NCBI GenBank assembly: GCA_001820685.1
Contig: MHQP01000013.1
Coordinates: 1 to 36,140, forward strand
Direction: 5' to 3'
DNA: 36,140 bases
Source: Candidatus Sungbacteria bacterium RIFCSPLOWO2_01_FULL_47_32
GTDB taxonomy: Bacteria > Patescibacteriota > Minisyncoccia > Sungbacterales > GWA2-42-14
Position numbers and translations under genes: made by a program. Position 1 is the stretch's first letter. Each line of letters begins with the position of its first letter. The notes beneath the pieces were generated by a model. That model was not told the origin of the DNA and ran no database searches. It worked only from the letters and a program-made list of their open reading frames with translations. Shown here one piece after another: positions 17,143-23,534 of the stretch.

Positions 17143-17907
17143 ATGGGAAACAATACATTCGATATGGCAGAAACAACCCTCGAAAACCAAAAACCAGCCC
17201 AAATATTCGACGATCCGGAAATGGAAGCGATGATGGATGCCGGAGTCCACGTGGGGCATACAAAAATGAGGCGGAATCCGCTAATGGGTCCGTATATTTT
17301 TGGTGTTCGCAACAACGTTGAGGTCATTGATCTTGAAAAAACGAAGGAACTTTTCAAAAAAGCCCTTGAATATATGAAAGAGCTTGTCGGGAAAGGGAAG
17401 GTTGTACTTCTTGTCGGAACCCAGCCAGCCGCGCGCACCATAGTCCAGGAAATAGCGGACGAAACGCAGATGCCGTCGGTTACGCGCCGTTGGATAGGAG
17501 GAACGCTTACGAATTTCAAGATCATCTCAAAAAGGATAGAAACGCTTGAAACTCTTGAACGCGAAAAAGCGAGCGGAGGATTCGAAAAATATACTAAAAA
17601 AGAGCGGCTTGTACTGAATGACGAGATCGATCGCCTGAAGAAGAATTTTGACGGCCTAAGACTTTTGAAAAGCATGCCGGACGCCGTATTTGTCGTAAAT
17701 ATAGTGCAGGATGATCTTGCCGTTGCCGAAGCTCGCCGCATGAAAATTCCTGTTATAGCCTTTTGCGATACGAATTCAAATCCTAAGCTTGCGGATTTTC
17801 CCATCCCCTCGAACGACGATGCGGTTCCCGCGATTCGCTACATGGCGGGACGCATCAAAGCCGCACTTCTCGAAGGACGGATGGCTTCGAAAGCCCCAAA
17901 AACATAA
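17143..17907 (+). CDS. rpsB: 30S ribosomal protein S2
   Basis: 254 residues from the ATG at 17143. '[38 protein letters not shown]' style sequence, '[13 protein letters not shown]' and '[35 protein letters not shown]' are all characteristic of S2. A coiled-coil insertion lies near the middle. An upstream in-frame ATG at 17059 would add 28 residues unlike S2, and would place the promoter inside the gene, so I reject it. The EF-Ts gene follows after 2 nt, the usual rpsB-tsf operon. Confidence 0.95.
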   Translation: MGNNTFDMAETTLENQKPAQIFDDPEMEAMMDAGVHVGHTKMRRNPLMGPYIFGVRNNVEVIDLEKTKELFKKALEYMKELVGKGKVVLLVGTQPAARTIVQEIADETQMPSVTRRWIGGTLTNFKIISKRIETLETLEREKASGGFEKYTKKERLVLNDEIDRLKKNFDGLRLLKSMPDAVFVVNIVQDDLAVAEARRMKIPVIAFCDTNSNPKLADFPIPSNDDAVPAIRYMAGRIKAALLEGRMASKAPKT

Positions 17908-17909
17908 CA

Positions 17910-18494
17910 ATGGTTACTGTGGAACAGGTAAAAGCGCTTCGGGAAAAGACCGGAGCTTCGATGAATGAGTGCAAGAAAGCCCTCGAAGAAGCGGGAGGAG
18001 ATTTGGCGAAAGCAGGGGAAATTCTTTCGCGAAGGCTCGGCAATATGGCGGGAAAGCGCGTGGGAAGGGAAGCAAAAGCCGGAGTTGTCGAATCCTATGT
18101 CCACTCGAACGGGAAACTCGGAGTTCTTGTAGAGCTTTTTTCGGAAACGGATTTTGTCTCAAGGAACACGGAGTTTCGGGAGCTTGCACATGATTTAGCG
18201 CTTCATATTGCGGCCTCCGCTCCGCAGTATCTTTCTTCGGACGCGGTTCCGGATGAGGCAAAGGCCACCCAGCGAAAGGGTTTTGAAGAGGAAGCCTCAA
18301 AAATGGGCAAACCAAAAAATATTACCGACCAGATCGTTGAAGGGAAAATAGCGGCATACTTCGACCAGTTCGTGCTCTTAAACCAGCCTTTCGTCAAAGA
18401 CCCGAACAAAAAAATTTCCGACGTGGTAAACGAAGCCATCGGGAAATTTGGAGAGAACATCAAGATCGGGCGATTCGTGCGTCTTGAGATTTAG
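17910..18494 (+). CDS. tsf: Translation elongation factor Ts, short form
   Basis: 194 residues. The N-terminal UBA-like domain (about 1-45, 'LREKTGASMNECKKALEEAGGD') is followed by a single dimerization-type core with 'SNGKLGVLVELFSETDFVSRN' (about 69-90, read as two short motifs) and a C-terminal 'QPFVKDPNKKISDVV'. It exchanges GDP for GTP on EF-Tu. At 194 residues it is much shorter than the E. coli protein (about 280) and comparable to the Thermus form. It lies 2 nt after rpsB and a terminator follows. Confidence 0.95.
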   Translation: MVTVEQVKALREKTGASMNECKKALEEAGGDLAKAGEILSRRLGNMAGKRVGREAKAGVVESYVHSNGKLGVLVELFSETDFVSRNTEFRELAHDLALHIAASAPQYLSSDAVPDEAKATQRKGFEEEASKMGKPKNITDQIVEGKIAAYFDQFVLLNQPFVKDPNKKISDVVNEAIGKFGENIKIGRFVRLEI

Positions 18495-18517
18495 AACCAA
18501 TTGGAATTTAAATAAAA

Positions 18518-18548
18518 AAGCCGTTCCAACAGCATTGGAGCGGTTTTT
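18518..18548. terminator. Bidirectional terminator after tsf
   Basis: CCGTTCCAA (18521-18529) pairs with TTGGAGCGG (18535-18543) with one mismatch, flanked by AAAAAAG upstream and TTTTT downstream. It also serves the convergent minus-strand gene. Confidence 0.8.
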
Positions 18549-19141
18549 CAGTTATTTCTAATCGGTACAAGTTTTCTCATGCTGGTTGCGAACGCTTCTA
18601 TCCACTCGCGCACCGTGCTTTTTGCGGGCGGGAGAGGCTCCACATTGATAAAATAATAGAATGTGGTAAACCCGGGGCAGAAAAGAAAGTAGATGCACTT
18701 AAAAAGAAGAAAGCCTTTCGGGTCGCTAATTGAGGAGGGCAGGTAGACGATATCCCAGAGAGTGATCGCAAGCCATAACACCCTCCACATCCAAGAACTG
18801 GAAAGCGAGTCAAAATTTACTTTCGCCTTGCTTTTCTCAAGCACCTGGCCCTCCGCCTTATCGCAATTTTTAATGTCTACAAGCAACCCAATGGAAATTA
18901 TAACATACAGGAAAAGGGAAAAGAGGTCGGTTTTGCGATGAAGGAGGGGTAGCCAGAAGTTTGCTGTTGATACGGCAATGCTCATCCATACGAAAAGGAG
19001 CGCAAGTTTTGCAAGAAAGAAGTTCGTTCTGCCCGTAAGGCGCTGGAATTTATGGCACATGCGGGTAACGAGAGCGAGTATCTTCTCGTCCAGAATCTTC
19101 ATTTCACGGCTCCGCCAAGGTAAAAGTTCTGGGCTATTCAT
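18548..19141 (-). CDS. Multi-pass membrane protein of unknown function
   Basis: 197 residues from the ATG at 19141, which has GGGGAG 6 nt upstream; a TTG at 19165 would add eight residues. Four hydrophobic segments are visible (about residues 40-62, 70-88, 120-140 and 145-165 from this start). A charged N-terminal region precedes them and a basic, Trp-containing C-terminus follows. I recognise no family. It is convergent with tsf, shares the terminator, and is divergent from the small membrane protein at 19249. Confidence 0.65.
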   Translation of the reverse strand: MNSPELLPWRSREMKILDEKILALVTRMCHKFQRLTGRTNFFLAKLALLFVWMSIAVSTANFWLPLLHRKTDLFSLFLYVIISIGLLVDIKNCDKAEGQVLEKSKAKVNFDSLSSSWMWRVLWLAITLWDIVYLPSSISDPKGFLLFKCIYFLFCPGFTTFYYFINVEPLPPAKSTVREWIEAFATSMRKLVPIRNN

Positions 19142-19248
19142 AGCATACTCCCCGAGCTCGTTCAAGGGTCTTTATGGCCATATTCTTGCAATTTGGGGGA
19201 AAATTCGATATAGTAAAACGAGCCTAATTAGTTTCTAAGTGCATACAC

Positions 19249-19623
19249 ATGGCCGATATAGTGTTAGTTTCAGTATCATTCCTAAGCCTCGGCGGGGTTG
19301 TCTATATGATTTCACGGAAAATTCCTTTTCTTTTGGCTATTCCGGAAAGTATCATAGACGAAAGTTTTGTTACAAAACCTTCAAAACTGAAAGTTTTTCT
19401 TGAGAGGATACGGACATATGTTCTGGGGAGGGAATATGAAGAACCGATTCTGGCGTTCGCCGAATGGTTGCTCCGGAAGATCCGGATAGCCCTGCTTCGT
19501 TTTGAGCATCGGTCGTTTGCTGTATTGAAATTTATTCAGGAGCGAAGGCGCCATCTCAAAATACCGAAAGACCAGAGGGATTACATGGAATCAATGAAGG
19601 CTGAAGAAGATGATATAAAATAG
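19249..19623 (+). CDS. Basic protein with N-terminal membrane anchor
   Basis: 124 residues. An N-terminal hydrophobic helix (about 3-20) is followed by a strongly basic, helical body with many Arg and Lys (for example 'LLRKIRIALLRFEHRSF') and an acidic end. The orientation is probably C-terminus in the cytoplasm, by the positive-inside rule (inference). No family is recognised. It directly precedes the tRNA island and is divergent from the gene at 18548-19141. Confidence 0.55.
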   Translation: MADIVLVSVSFLSLGGVVYMISRKIPFLLAIPESIIDESFVTKPSKLKVFLERIRTYVLGREYEEPILAFAEWLLRKIRIALLRFEHRSFAVLKFIQERRRHLKIPKDQRDYMESMKAEEDDIK

Positions 19624-19715
19624 CGAGTTTGCCGGCCAGCAAATCAGTGTCTGCACTCATTTTGCGCCGTGGCCCCCCAAGCCACCTTAGCTCAGCGGTA
19701 GAGCAACTGTTTTGC

Positions 19716-19812
19716 TTGTCCCGTTAGAGCCGACCTAGCTCAACGGCAGAGCAACGGTTTTGTAAACCGTAGGTTCCGAGTTCGAATCTCGGGGTCGGCT
19801 CTAACGGGATAA
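19716..19812 (+). repeat. 20-bp extended stem carrying tRNA-Thr
   Basis: 19716-19728 pairs with 19800-19812 over 13 bp (one G-T wobble), continuing directly into the 7-bp acceptor stem (19729-19735 with 19793-19799). The tRNA thus sits at the tip of a 20-bp uninterrupted stem. Confidence 0.85.
19729..19800 (+). tRNA. tRNA-Thr (anticodon TGT)
   Basis: A complete cloverleaf: acceptor GCCGACC/GGTCGGC, D-arm GCTC/GAGC, anticodon stem ACGGT/ACCGT with loop TTTGTAA (anticodon TGT, reads ACA), variable loop AGGTT, T-arm CCGAG/CTCGG with TTCGAAT, discriminator T at 19800. CCA is not encoded. The flanks are complementary and would extend the acceptor stem, which may affect end processing. Confidence 0.9.
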
Positions 19813-19890
19813 ATAGGTCGCGAGTTCGAATCTCGCCTTCGGCTCCAGGCAAATTTTTACAAAATCTGGATAAAGCGTGGGTCCTCGGTT

Positions 19891-19920
19891 TCCGCCAGAG
19901 GCGGATCCGCCCCTGGCGGA
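19891..19920. repeat. 30-bp GC-rich near-perfect palindrome
   Basis: TCCGCCAG (19891-19898) and CTGGCGGA (19913-19920) enclose the palindrome GGCGGATCCGCC (19900-19911), with one A/C mismatch between. It lies between two tRNA genes and has no T-run. Confidence 0.75.
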
Positions 19921-19983
19921 CAAATCATCCTGCGGCAAGCAGTCAAGAGCGGCTTTGATAGCACAGTAGGCGAGCGTTCGGTT

Positions 19984-20006
19984 ATTTAAAATTTATAATT
20001 TTAAAT
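19984..20006 (+). promoter_or_regulatory. AT-rich inverted repeat with -10 box before tRNA-Tyr
   Basis: ATTTAAAAT (19984-19992) and ATTTTAAAT (19998-20006) are 9-bp inverted arms. TATAAT at 19994-19999 is a fitting -10 for the tRNA starting at 20016. I see no good -35. Confidence 0.45.
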
Positions 20007-20015
20007 TATAGTTAT

Positions 20016-20099
20016 GGGCGGTTCGCATAGCGGCAATTGCATCTGGCTGTAGACCAGACGTCCTTACGGACTACGGGGGTTCGAGTCCCTCACCGCCCA
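20016..20099 (+). tRNA. tRNA-Tyr (anticodon GTA)
   Basis: Acceptor GGGCGGT/ACCGCCC, anticodon stem TCTGG/CCAGA with loop CTGTAGA (anticodon GTA), a long class II variable arm (CGTCC..GGACTACG region), T-arm with TTCGAGT and discriminator A. CCA is not encoded. Confidence 0.92.
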
Positions 20100-20109
20100 T
20101 TGAATATAA

Positions 20110-20213
20110 CCGTGCAAAGCACGGCTATGATTCGGTCGTGAGGGACGAGAAGGGAAGTCCGGGGGACTTCCCCGGGTTCCGCTGAGGAAGCGGAACGAGT
20201 CCCTCACCGCCCA
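20110..20213 (+). ncRNA. Structured RNA candidate next to tRNA-Tyr
   Basis: A hairpin CCGTGC/GCACGG (20110-20124) is followed by a three-way junction. The closing stem GTGAGGGAC (20138-20146) pairs with GTCCCTCAC (20199-20207) and encloses a 9-bp hairpin (20152-20160 with 20164-20172) and a 7-bp hairpin (20177-20183 with 20189-20195). The 3' strand of the closing stem lies in an 18-bp exact copy (20196-20213) of the tRNA-Tyr 3' end (20082-20099). Confidence 0.45.
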
Positions 20214-20214
20214 C

Positions 20215-20248
20215 AATAAAATTCAACCCGTAGGGTTGAGATTTTATT
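20215..20248. terminator. Strong bidirectional terminator after the tRNA island
   Basis: AATAAAAT...CAACCC (20215-20229) is mirrored by GGGTTG...ATTTTATT (20233-20248), an almost complete inverted repeat with a GTA loop and T-rich end. Confidence 0.85.
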
Positions 20249-20311
20249 AGCGGAAGGAAATGCGGATAGGATAATGCCCTCCAGCCATATTTTTAATTAC
20301 CCACTACGTTT

Positions 20312-20875
20312 ATGAACGCTATTAGTCAACGAATTCACTTTTTAAGAACTGCTGTGTTTGATCGGGAGGTTGGGGCGGTAACCAGGAGTTCAAAATATGT
20401 TATTAAGAATGTTTTGAAACATATTCCGAAGTCGCTGGATGAGATTGTTGAGTATGGGCCGGGCGATGGAATTCTTACAAAGCTCCTTTTGCGGCATCTT
20501 TCTCCGGATGGGAAGCTCATTGTCATTGAGTCAAATTCTGAATTTATAAAGATGTTGAATCGTATTGATGACGCGCGCCTTTCAGTCGTCCACGGCAAGG
20601 CGCAGGATGCTGTTCGCATAGTGCGTGAAAACGGAATTCGTAGCGCGGACGCAATTATCGCGAGTATGCCGTTTTCTTTTTTGAATAAAAATGAAAGAAC
20701 GCAAATTGTAAAGGACTCCTACGCCATGCTTGCACCCGGCGGCATGCTATTAATATTTAATCAGTATCAGCCGCTTATGGCATCTCCAATTAAAAAATAT
20801 TTTGGCAAAGCGCATATTGCGCTTGAGCTCCGCAATATTCCCCCTTGTTTTATCATGTACGCGCGGAAAAAGTGA
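20312..20875 (+). CDS. SAM-dependent methyltransferase, possibly phospholipid N-methyltransferase-like
   Basis: 187 residues. The class I methyltransferase SAM motif is 'EYGPGDGILTKLLL' near residues 46-59, with the acidic strand end 'LIVIESNSEF'. The N-terminus 'FDREVGAVTRSSKYVIKNVL' and 'IIASMPFSFLN' resemble the PmtA-type phosphatidylethanolamine methyltransferases and the rRNA adenine methyltransferase fold family. The substrate is uncertain: a lipid amine is my first guess from the N-terminal pattern. It stands alone after the tRNA island. There is no clear Shine-Dalgarno site. Confidence 0.7.
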   Translation: MNAISQRIHFLRTAVFDREVGAVTRSSKYVIKNVLKHIPKSLDEIVEYGPGDGILTKLLLRHLSPDGKLIVIESNSEFIKMLNRIDDARLSVVHGKAQDAVRIVRENGIRSADAIIASMPFSFLNKNERTQIVKDSYAMLAPGGMLLIFNQYQPLMASPIKKYFGKAHIALELRNIPPCFIMYARKK

Positions 20876-20986
20876 TTGGTGCTGATTGTAGGTACCTTTT
20901 CTCACGTCGCGTAAGATGGTTTACAAATTTACCGCCCGCCTTGGATACCCGTCGTTCCTGATTGGCGTATATGAATCAAACAAAAA

Positions 20987-21021
20987 TAAAAACCGCTCGC
21001 ACGAGAGGTTTTGTTTTTATA
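20987..21021. terminator. Terminator downstream of the small minus-strand membrane protein gene
   Basis: ACCGCTC (20992-20998) pairs with GAGAGGT (21003-21009) with one mismatch. A-rich before and T-rich after, so it works in either direction. Confidence 0.7.
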
Positions 21022-21034
21022 TGCGTATAAAGAG

Positions 21035-21244
21035 CTATTTTTTCTTCCCGAGCCAGACAATACTGGGACCGCCGGTAATTTTTGGCCAGGCGCGCTGCTT
21101 AATCGAAATATAGAGCATCCAGACGATGGAGGGAATACTAAGGAATGCGTAAAATCCAATAGCAAGCGCGGCCCCGTGATAGCCCAAGACCCAAAGAACA
21201 GCGGGGGAAATAAGAAGAGCAAGTGAAATGGCTACAGCGGTCAT
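21035..21244 (-). CDS. Small two-helix membrane protein
   Basis: 69 residues. The ATG at 21244 has GGAGG 6 nt upstream on the minus strand, a clear ribosome-binding site. Two hydrophobic segments (about 2-20 and 26-48) are followed by a basic C-terminus (KQRAWPK...GKKK), which should be cytoplasmic. No family is recognised. It is divergent from the mraZ operon. Confidence 0.65.
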   Translation of the reverse strand: MTAVAISLALLISPAVLWVLGYHGAALAIGFYAFLSIPSIVWMLYISIKQRAWPKITGGPSIVWLGKKK

Positions 21245-21535
21245 GTCATGCCTCCGCCATGTCTACAAACATAAATCGCTGAATGATGTTAGCACGAAGG
21301 TGTTGTGTTTGTAAATTCTTCAGAAGTTAAAGACTTTGAGTGAATAAGAGAGAAGCTAGAAAATATGACCCACAAATACTGTGGATTTTTTGTTGTGTGC
21401 ATATATTGTGTATAAACTTTTATGTCATTTTTAGCAAAATGGCTTAAAACCTCATTTATTTGCACGTTCAAGGCATGAAAAATTAGGTTTTTAGCGATTT
21501 TGAAATGGTATAAAAGTGGTGTATGATATAAGTGT

Positions 21536-21560
21536 TGTGGAGGATTGTGGATAAGTGTGG
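21536..21560 (+). promoter_or_regulatory. MraZ-box-like direct repeats upstream of mraZ
   Basis: TGTGG occurs at 21536-21540, 21546-21550 and 21556-21560, an exact 10-nt period. MraZ proteins bind short GTGG-type repeats separated by 5-nt spacers upstream of their own gene (family knowledge). A fourth GTGGT at 21516-21520 is one base out of phase. The array lies about 190 nt before mraZ. The rest of 21245-21750 is AT-rich with no convincing gene; a weak promoter candidate is TTGAAA (21572-21577) with TACAAT (21597-21602), spacer 19. Confidence 0.65.
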
Positions 21561-21750
21561 GTATAAAAACATTGAAAAGGGGATAAGTCAGGGCTGTACA
21601 ATTCCAAAATCCGCATAAATACTTAAAAATTTTTTTCACCCACACCCTTCTGTCTAGCCTTTTGTGGTCGGGTACAAGAATACTTTGCAATTTTAGAACC
21701 TTTTCTATCGGCAGTCTTGCCCCGGAAGTTCATTAAATAGCTCAAATCGT

Positions 21751-22185
21751 ATGTTAATCGGCGAGTACAACCATAGCATTGACCCGAAGAAGCGGCTCGC
21801 CATTCCGGCTAAATTGCGCAAGGAACTTGGGGAGCGGGCAGTGCTCGCTCGGGGGCTGGATGAGTGTTTGTTTCTCTTCCCGATGGCTGAATGGGAAAAA
21901 TACACGGCAGAACTTTTGAAGCTTCCGATGGGAAAAGAAGCGGCTCGAAGCCTTAACCGCATGATGATAGGAGGAGCTGTTGAGGTTGAATTTGACGCGC
22001 TGGGAAGAATTCTTATTCCGGACAACTTACGGCACTACGCGGGTTTGAAACAGCGCGCCGTCGTTATGGGAATGAATAACCGCCTTGAGGTTTGGGACGA
22101 GGAGAAATGGCAGTCGTACCGGGCGGCCGCGGAAAAAAACACCGACATGCTCGCGGAAAAACTTGGAGAGCTCGGACTGTACTGA
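21751..22185 (+). CDS. mraZ: Transcriptional regulator MraZ
   Basis: 144 residues with two SpoVT-AbrB-like swapped-hairpin domains: 'MLIGEYNHSIDPKKRLAIPAKLR' type start (DxxxR as D-PKKR) and 'VEVEFDALGRILIPDNLR' in the second half. It is a DNA-binding protein that controls the division and wall (dcw) cluster, and it is the first gene of that cluster here. rsmH follows after 3 nt. The repeats at 21536-21560 are its likely operator. There is no Shine-Dalgarno site before the ATG. Confidence 0.95.
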   Translation: MLIGEYNHSIDPKKRLAIPAKLRKELGERAVLARGLDECLFLFPMAEWEKYTAELLKLPMGKEAARSLNRMMIGGAVEVEFDALGRILIPDNLRHYAGLKQRAVVMGMNNRLEVWDEEKWQSYRAAAEKNTDMLAEKLGELGLY

Positions 22186-22188
22186 CAT

Positions 22189-23067
22189 ATGCATGTCCCT
22201 GTTCTTCTTGACGAAGCCATACGTTTGCTTGACCCCCAACCCGGAGAAAACTTTATTGACGCGACCATCGGGGGTGGAGGACACGCAGAAAAGCTTATTA
22301 GCCGGATAGGGACTGAAGGAAAACTTCTCGGCATTGACTGGGATGAAGAGCAGATCAGGCGTCTGAAAGAAGAATGGCGCGAGAAGACAAATGTAATTTT
22401 GACAGCCGCTAACTACAAAAACCTTGAGAACATTATTAAACAATATAATTTTGCTCCGCCTGACGGAATCCTTTTTGATCTCGGTTTCGGCCTTCATACT
22501 CTTGAGGTTTCTGGGAAGGGGTTCAGTTTCCAGAAGGACGAACCGCTGATAATGCGATATGGAGGAGACGAAGGACCGACAGCGCGTGAAATTCTGAATA
22601 CCGCAAGCGAAGCCGAACTTGAAAGAATTTTCCGCGAATACGGAGACGAGCGCTATTCGGAAAATATTGCCCACGCGGTCGCGGTAGAGCGTAAGCGAAA
22701 ACAAATCGAGCGCACCGCGGACCTTGTGCGCATCATCGGAGAGGCGATACCGCGCTTCTTAGGCCGGAGAGGCATCAACCCCGCGACACGGACATTCCAG
22801 GCGCTTCGGATAGCAGTGAACGATGAATTCGGAAATATAAAGAAAGGGGTTTCTGCGGCGATTCGGGTTCTTGCAAAAAACGGCCGTATCGTGGTAATAA
22901 CATTCCATTCTGGAGAAGACCGCGTTGCAAAAGAAATTTTTAAAAAAGCGTCGGAGGAAAAAACGCTTGAGATTCTAACTAAACACGTCATAAGGCCAGG
23001 GAGAGCGGAAGTGTTGCGAAATAGGGCCTCTCGGAGCGCAAAATTAAGGGCTGGAATAAAAAAATAA
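22189..23067 (+). CDS. rsmH: 16S rRNA (cytosine(1402)-N(4))-methyltransferase
   Basis: 292 residues. 'HVPVLLDEAI', the SAM motif 'FIDATIGGGGHAEKLI' (about 23-38), 'GILFDLGFG', the C-terminal 'RIVVITFHSGEDRVAKEIFK' and the basic end are typical of RsmH (MraW). It methylates C1402 of 16S rRNA. One oddity: the usual 'LGVSS' is 'LGFGL' here. It lies 3 nt after mraZ in the standard dcw order, followed by the ftsL-like gene after 4 nt. Confidence 0.95.
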   Translation: MHVPVLLDEAIRLLDPQPGENFIDATIGGGGHAEKLISRIGTEGKLLGIDWDEEQIRRLKEEWREKTNVILTAANYKNLENIIKQYNFAPPDGILFDLGFGLHTLEVSGKGFSFQKDEPLIMRYGGDEGPTAREILNTASEAELERIFREYGDERYSENIAHAVAVERKRKQIERTADLVRIIGEAIPRFLGRRGINPATRTFQALRIAVNDEFGNIKKGVSAAIRVLAKNGRIVVITFHSGEDRVAKEIFKKASEEKTLEILTKHVIRPGRAEVLRNRASRSAKLRAGIKK

Positions 23068-23071
23068 TCGC

Positions 23072-23476
23072 ATGACCGTACTTGTGGCACAACTGAATAC
23101 GCTTTCCCTGAAGAATGCTCCCTGGCTAAAGAGGACCGGCCGCTGCATTGAAAGGAGTGCCTTTGGAACGCTGTATTCCTACCGAGCCTTGCTTACCGGA
23201 ACGCTTTTTACGGTTTCACTTCTGCTCGCGGTTCTCTATGTTATTGAATTCAATACCGTCCTGATGGTAGGGGACAGGCTTTCGCTTCTTGAGCGGAGCT
23301 CCAAAAAAGCAGAGAGCGAATTCGTAAAAAATACCGCGCTGTATTCAAAGATACGCTCCGAGATTATTTCACGCTCTGTGGGGGCGGCTGATACCGCGGC
23401 CGTACTCGAACGGGTCTCAAAGATCTACTATGTTGAACATAAGCAGTTTGCAGATGCCGCTCAATACATTCACTAG
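23072..23476 (+). CDS. FtsL-like single-pass division protein
   Basis: 134 residues. A basic N-terminus is followed by one membrane helix (about 43-62, 'GTLFTVSLLLAVLYVIEF'), then a coiled-coil-like stretch ('LSLLERSSKKAESEFVKNTA'). Sequence alone does not prove FtsL, which is poorly conserved, but size, topology and position between rsmH and the FtsI-type protein match. Its likely role is scaffolding of the septal synthase (inference). Confidence 0.65.
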   Translation: MTVLVAQLNTLSLKNAPWLKRTGRCIERSAFGTLYSYRALLTGTLFTVSLLLAVLYVIEFNTVLMVGDRLSLLERSSKKAESEFVKNTALYSKIRSEIISRSVGAADTAAVLERVSKIYYVEHKQFADAAQYIH

Positions 23477-23500
23477 AGGACGGATAAACACGATTTTAAA

Positions 23501-23528
23501 TTGAAAAAACTTTTTTTGCGTATATACT
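23501..23528 (+). promoter_or_regulatory. Internal promoter of the ftsI-like gene, leaderless
   Basis: -35 TTGAAA (23501-23506), 16-nt spacer, -10 TATACT (23523-23528), then 6 nt to the GTG start at 23535. Confidence 0.65.
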
Positions 23529-23534
23529 GGGCGT

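Larger units (their letters stand above)
19681..19847 (+). pseudogene. Interrupted, degenerate tRNA-Thr-like gene (host of nested tRNA)
   Basis: The 5' half (19681-19714) has a tRNA-like acceptor strand, D-arm (GCTC...GAGC) and anticodon 5' strand ACTGT with loop TTTG. The 3' half (about 19810-19847) has TAAA, variable loop, T-arm GCGAG/CTCGC, CTTCGGC, T and encoded CCA. Between them lies the complete tRNA-Thr at 19729-19800. The joined halves resemble a tRNA-Thr(TGT), but the acceptor strands pair at only three of seven positions and the 3' anticodon strand seems to lack three bases, so it is probably not functional. Confidence 0.5.

Noticed and set aside
19681-19728. tRNA-Ala(TGC) reading of the outer tRNA 5' half
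   Set aside because: With TGC as anticodon the following bases cannot close a five-pair anticodon stem; the split tRNA-Thr reading fits both halves better.
20082-20213. attL/attR pair of an integrated element at tRNA-Tyr
   Set aside because: The copies are only 114 bp apart with no integrase or cargo; a structured RNA or short repeat is more likely.
21380-21554. Possible replication origin with DnaA boxes (TGTGGATAA at 21546-21554, TGTGTATAA at 21407-21415)
   Set aside because: Only two good matches, no dnaA or dnaN nearby, and the first lies inside the 10-nt-period repeats that are better explained as MraZ boxes.
21289-21690. 133-codon minus-strand frame upstream of mraZ
   Set aside because: It has no ribosome-binding site, covers the MraZ boxes and the AT-rich promoter region, and its composition is unlike the real genes.
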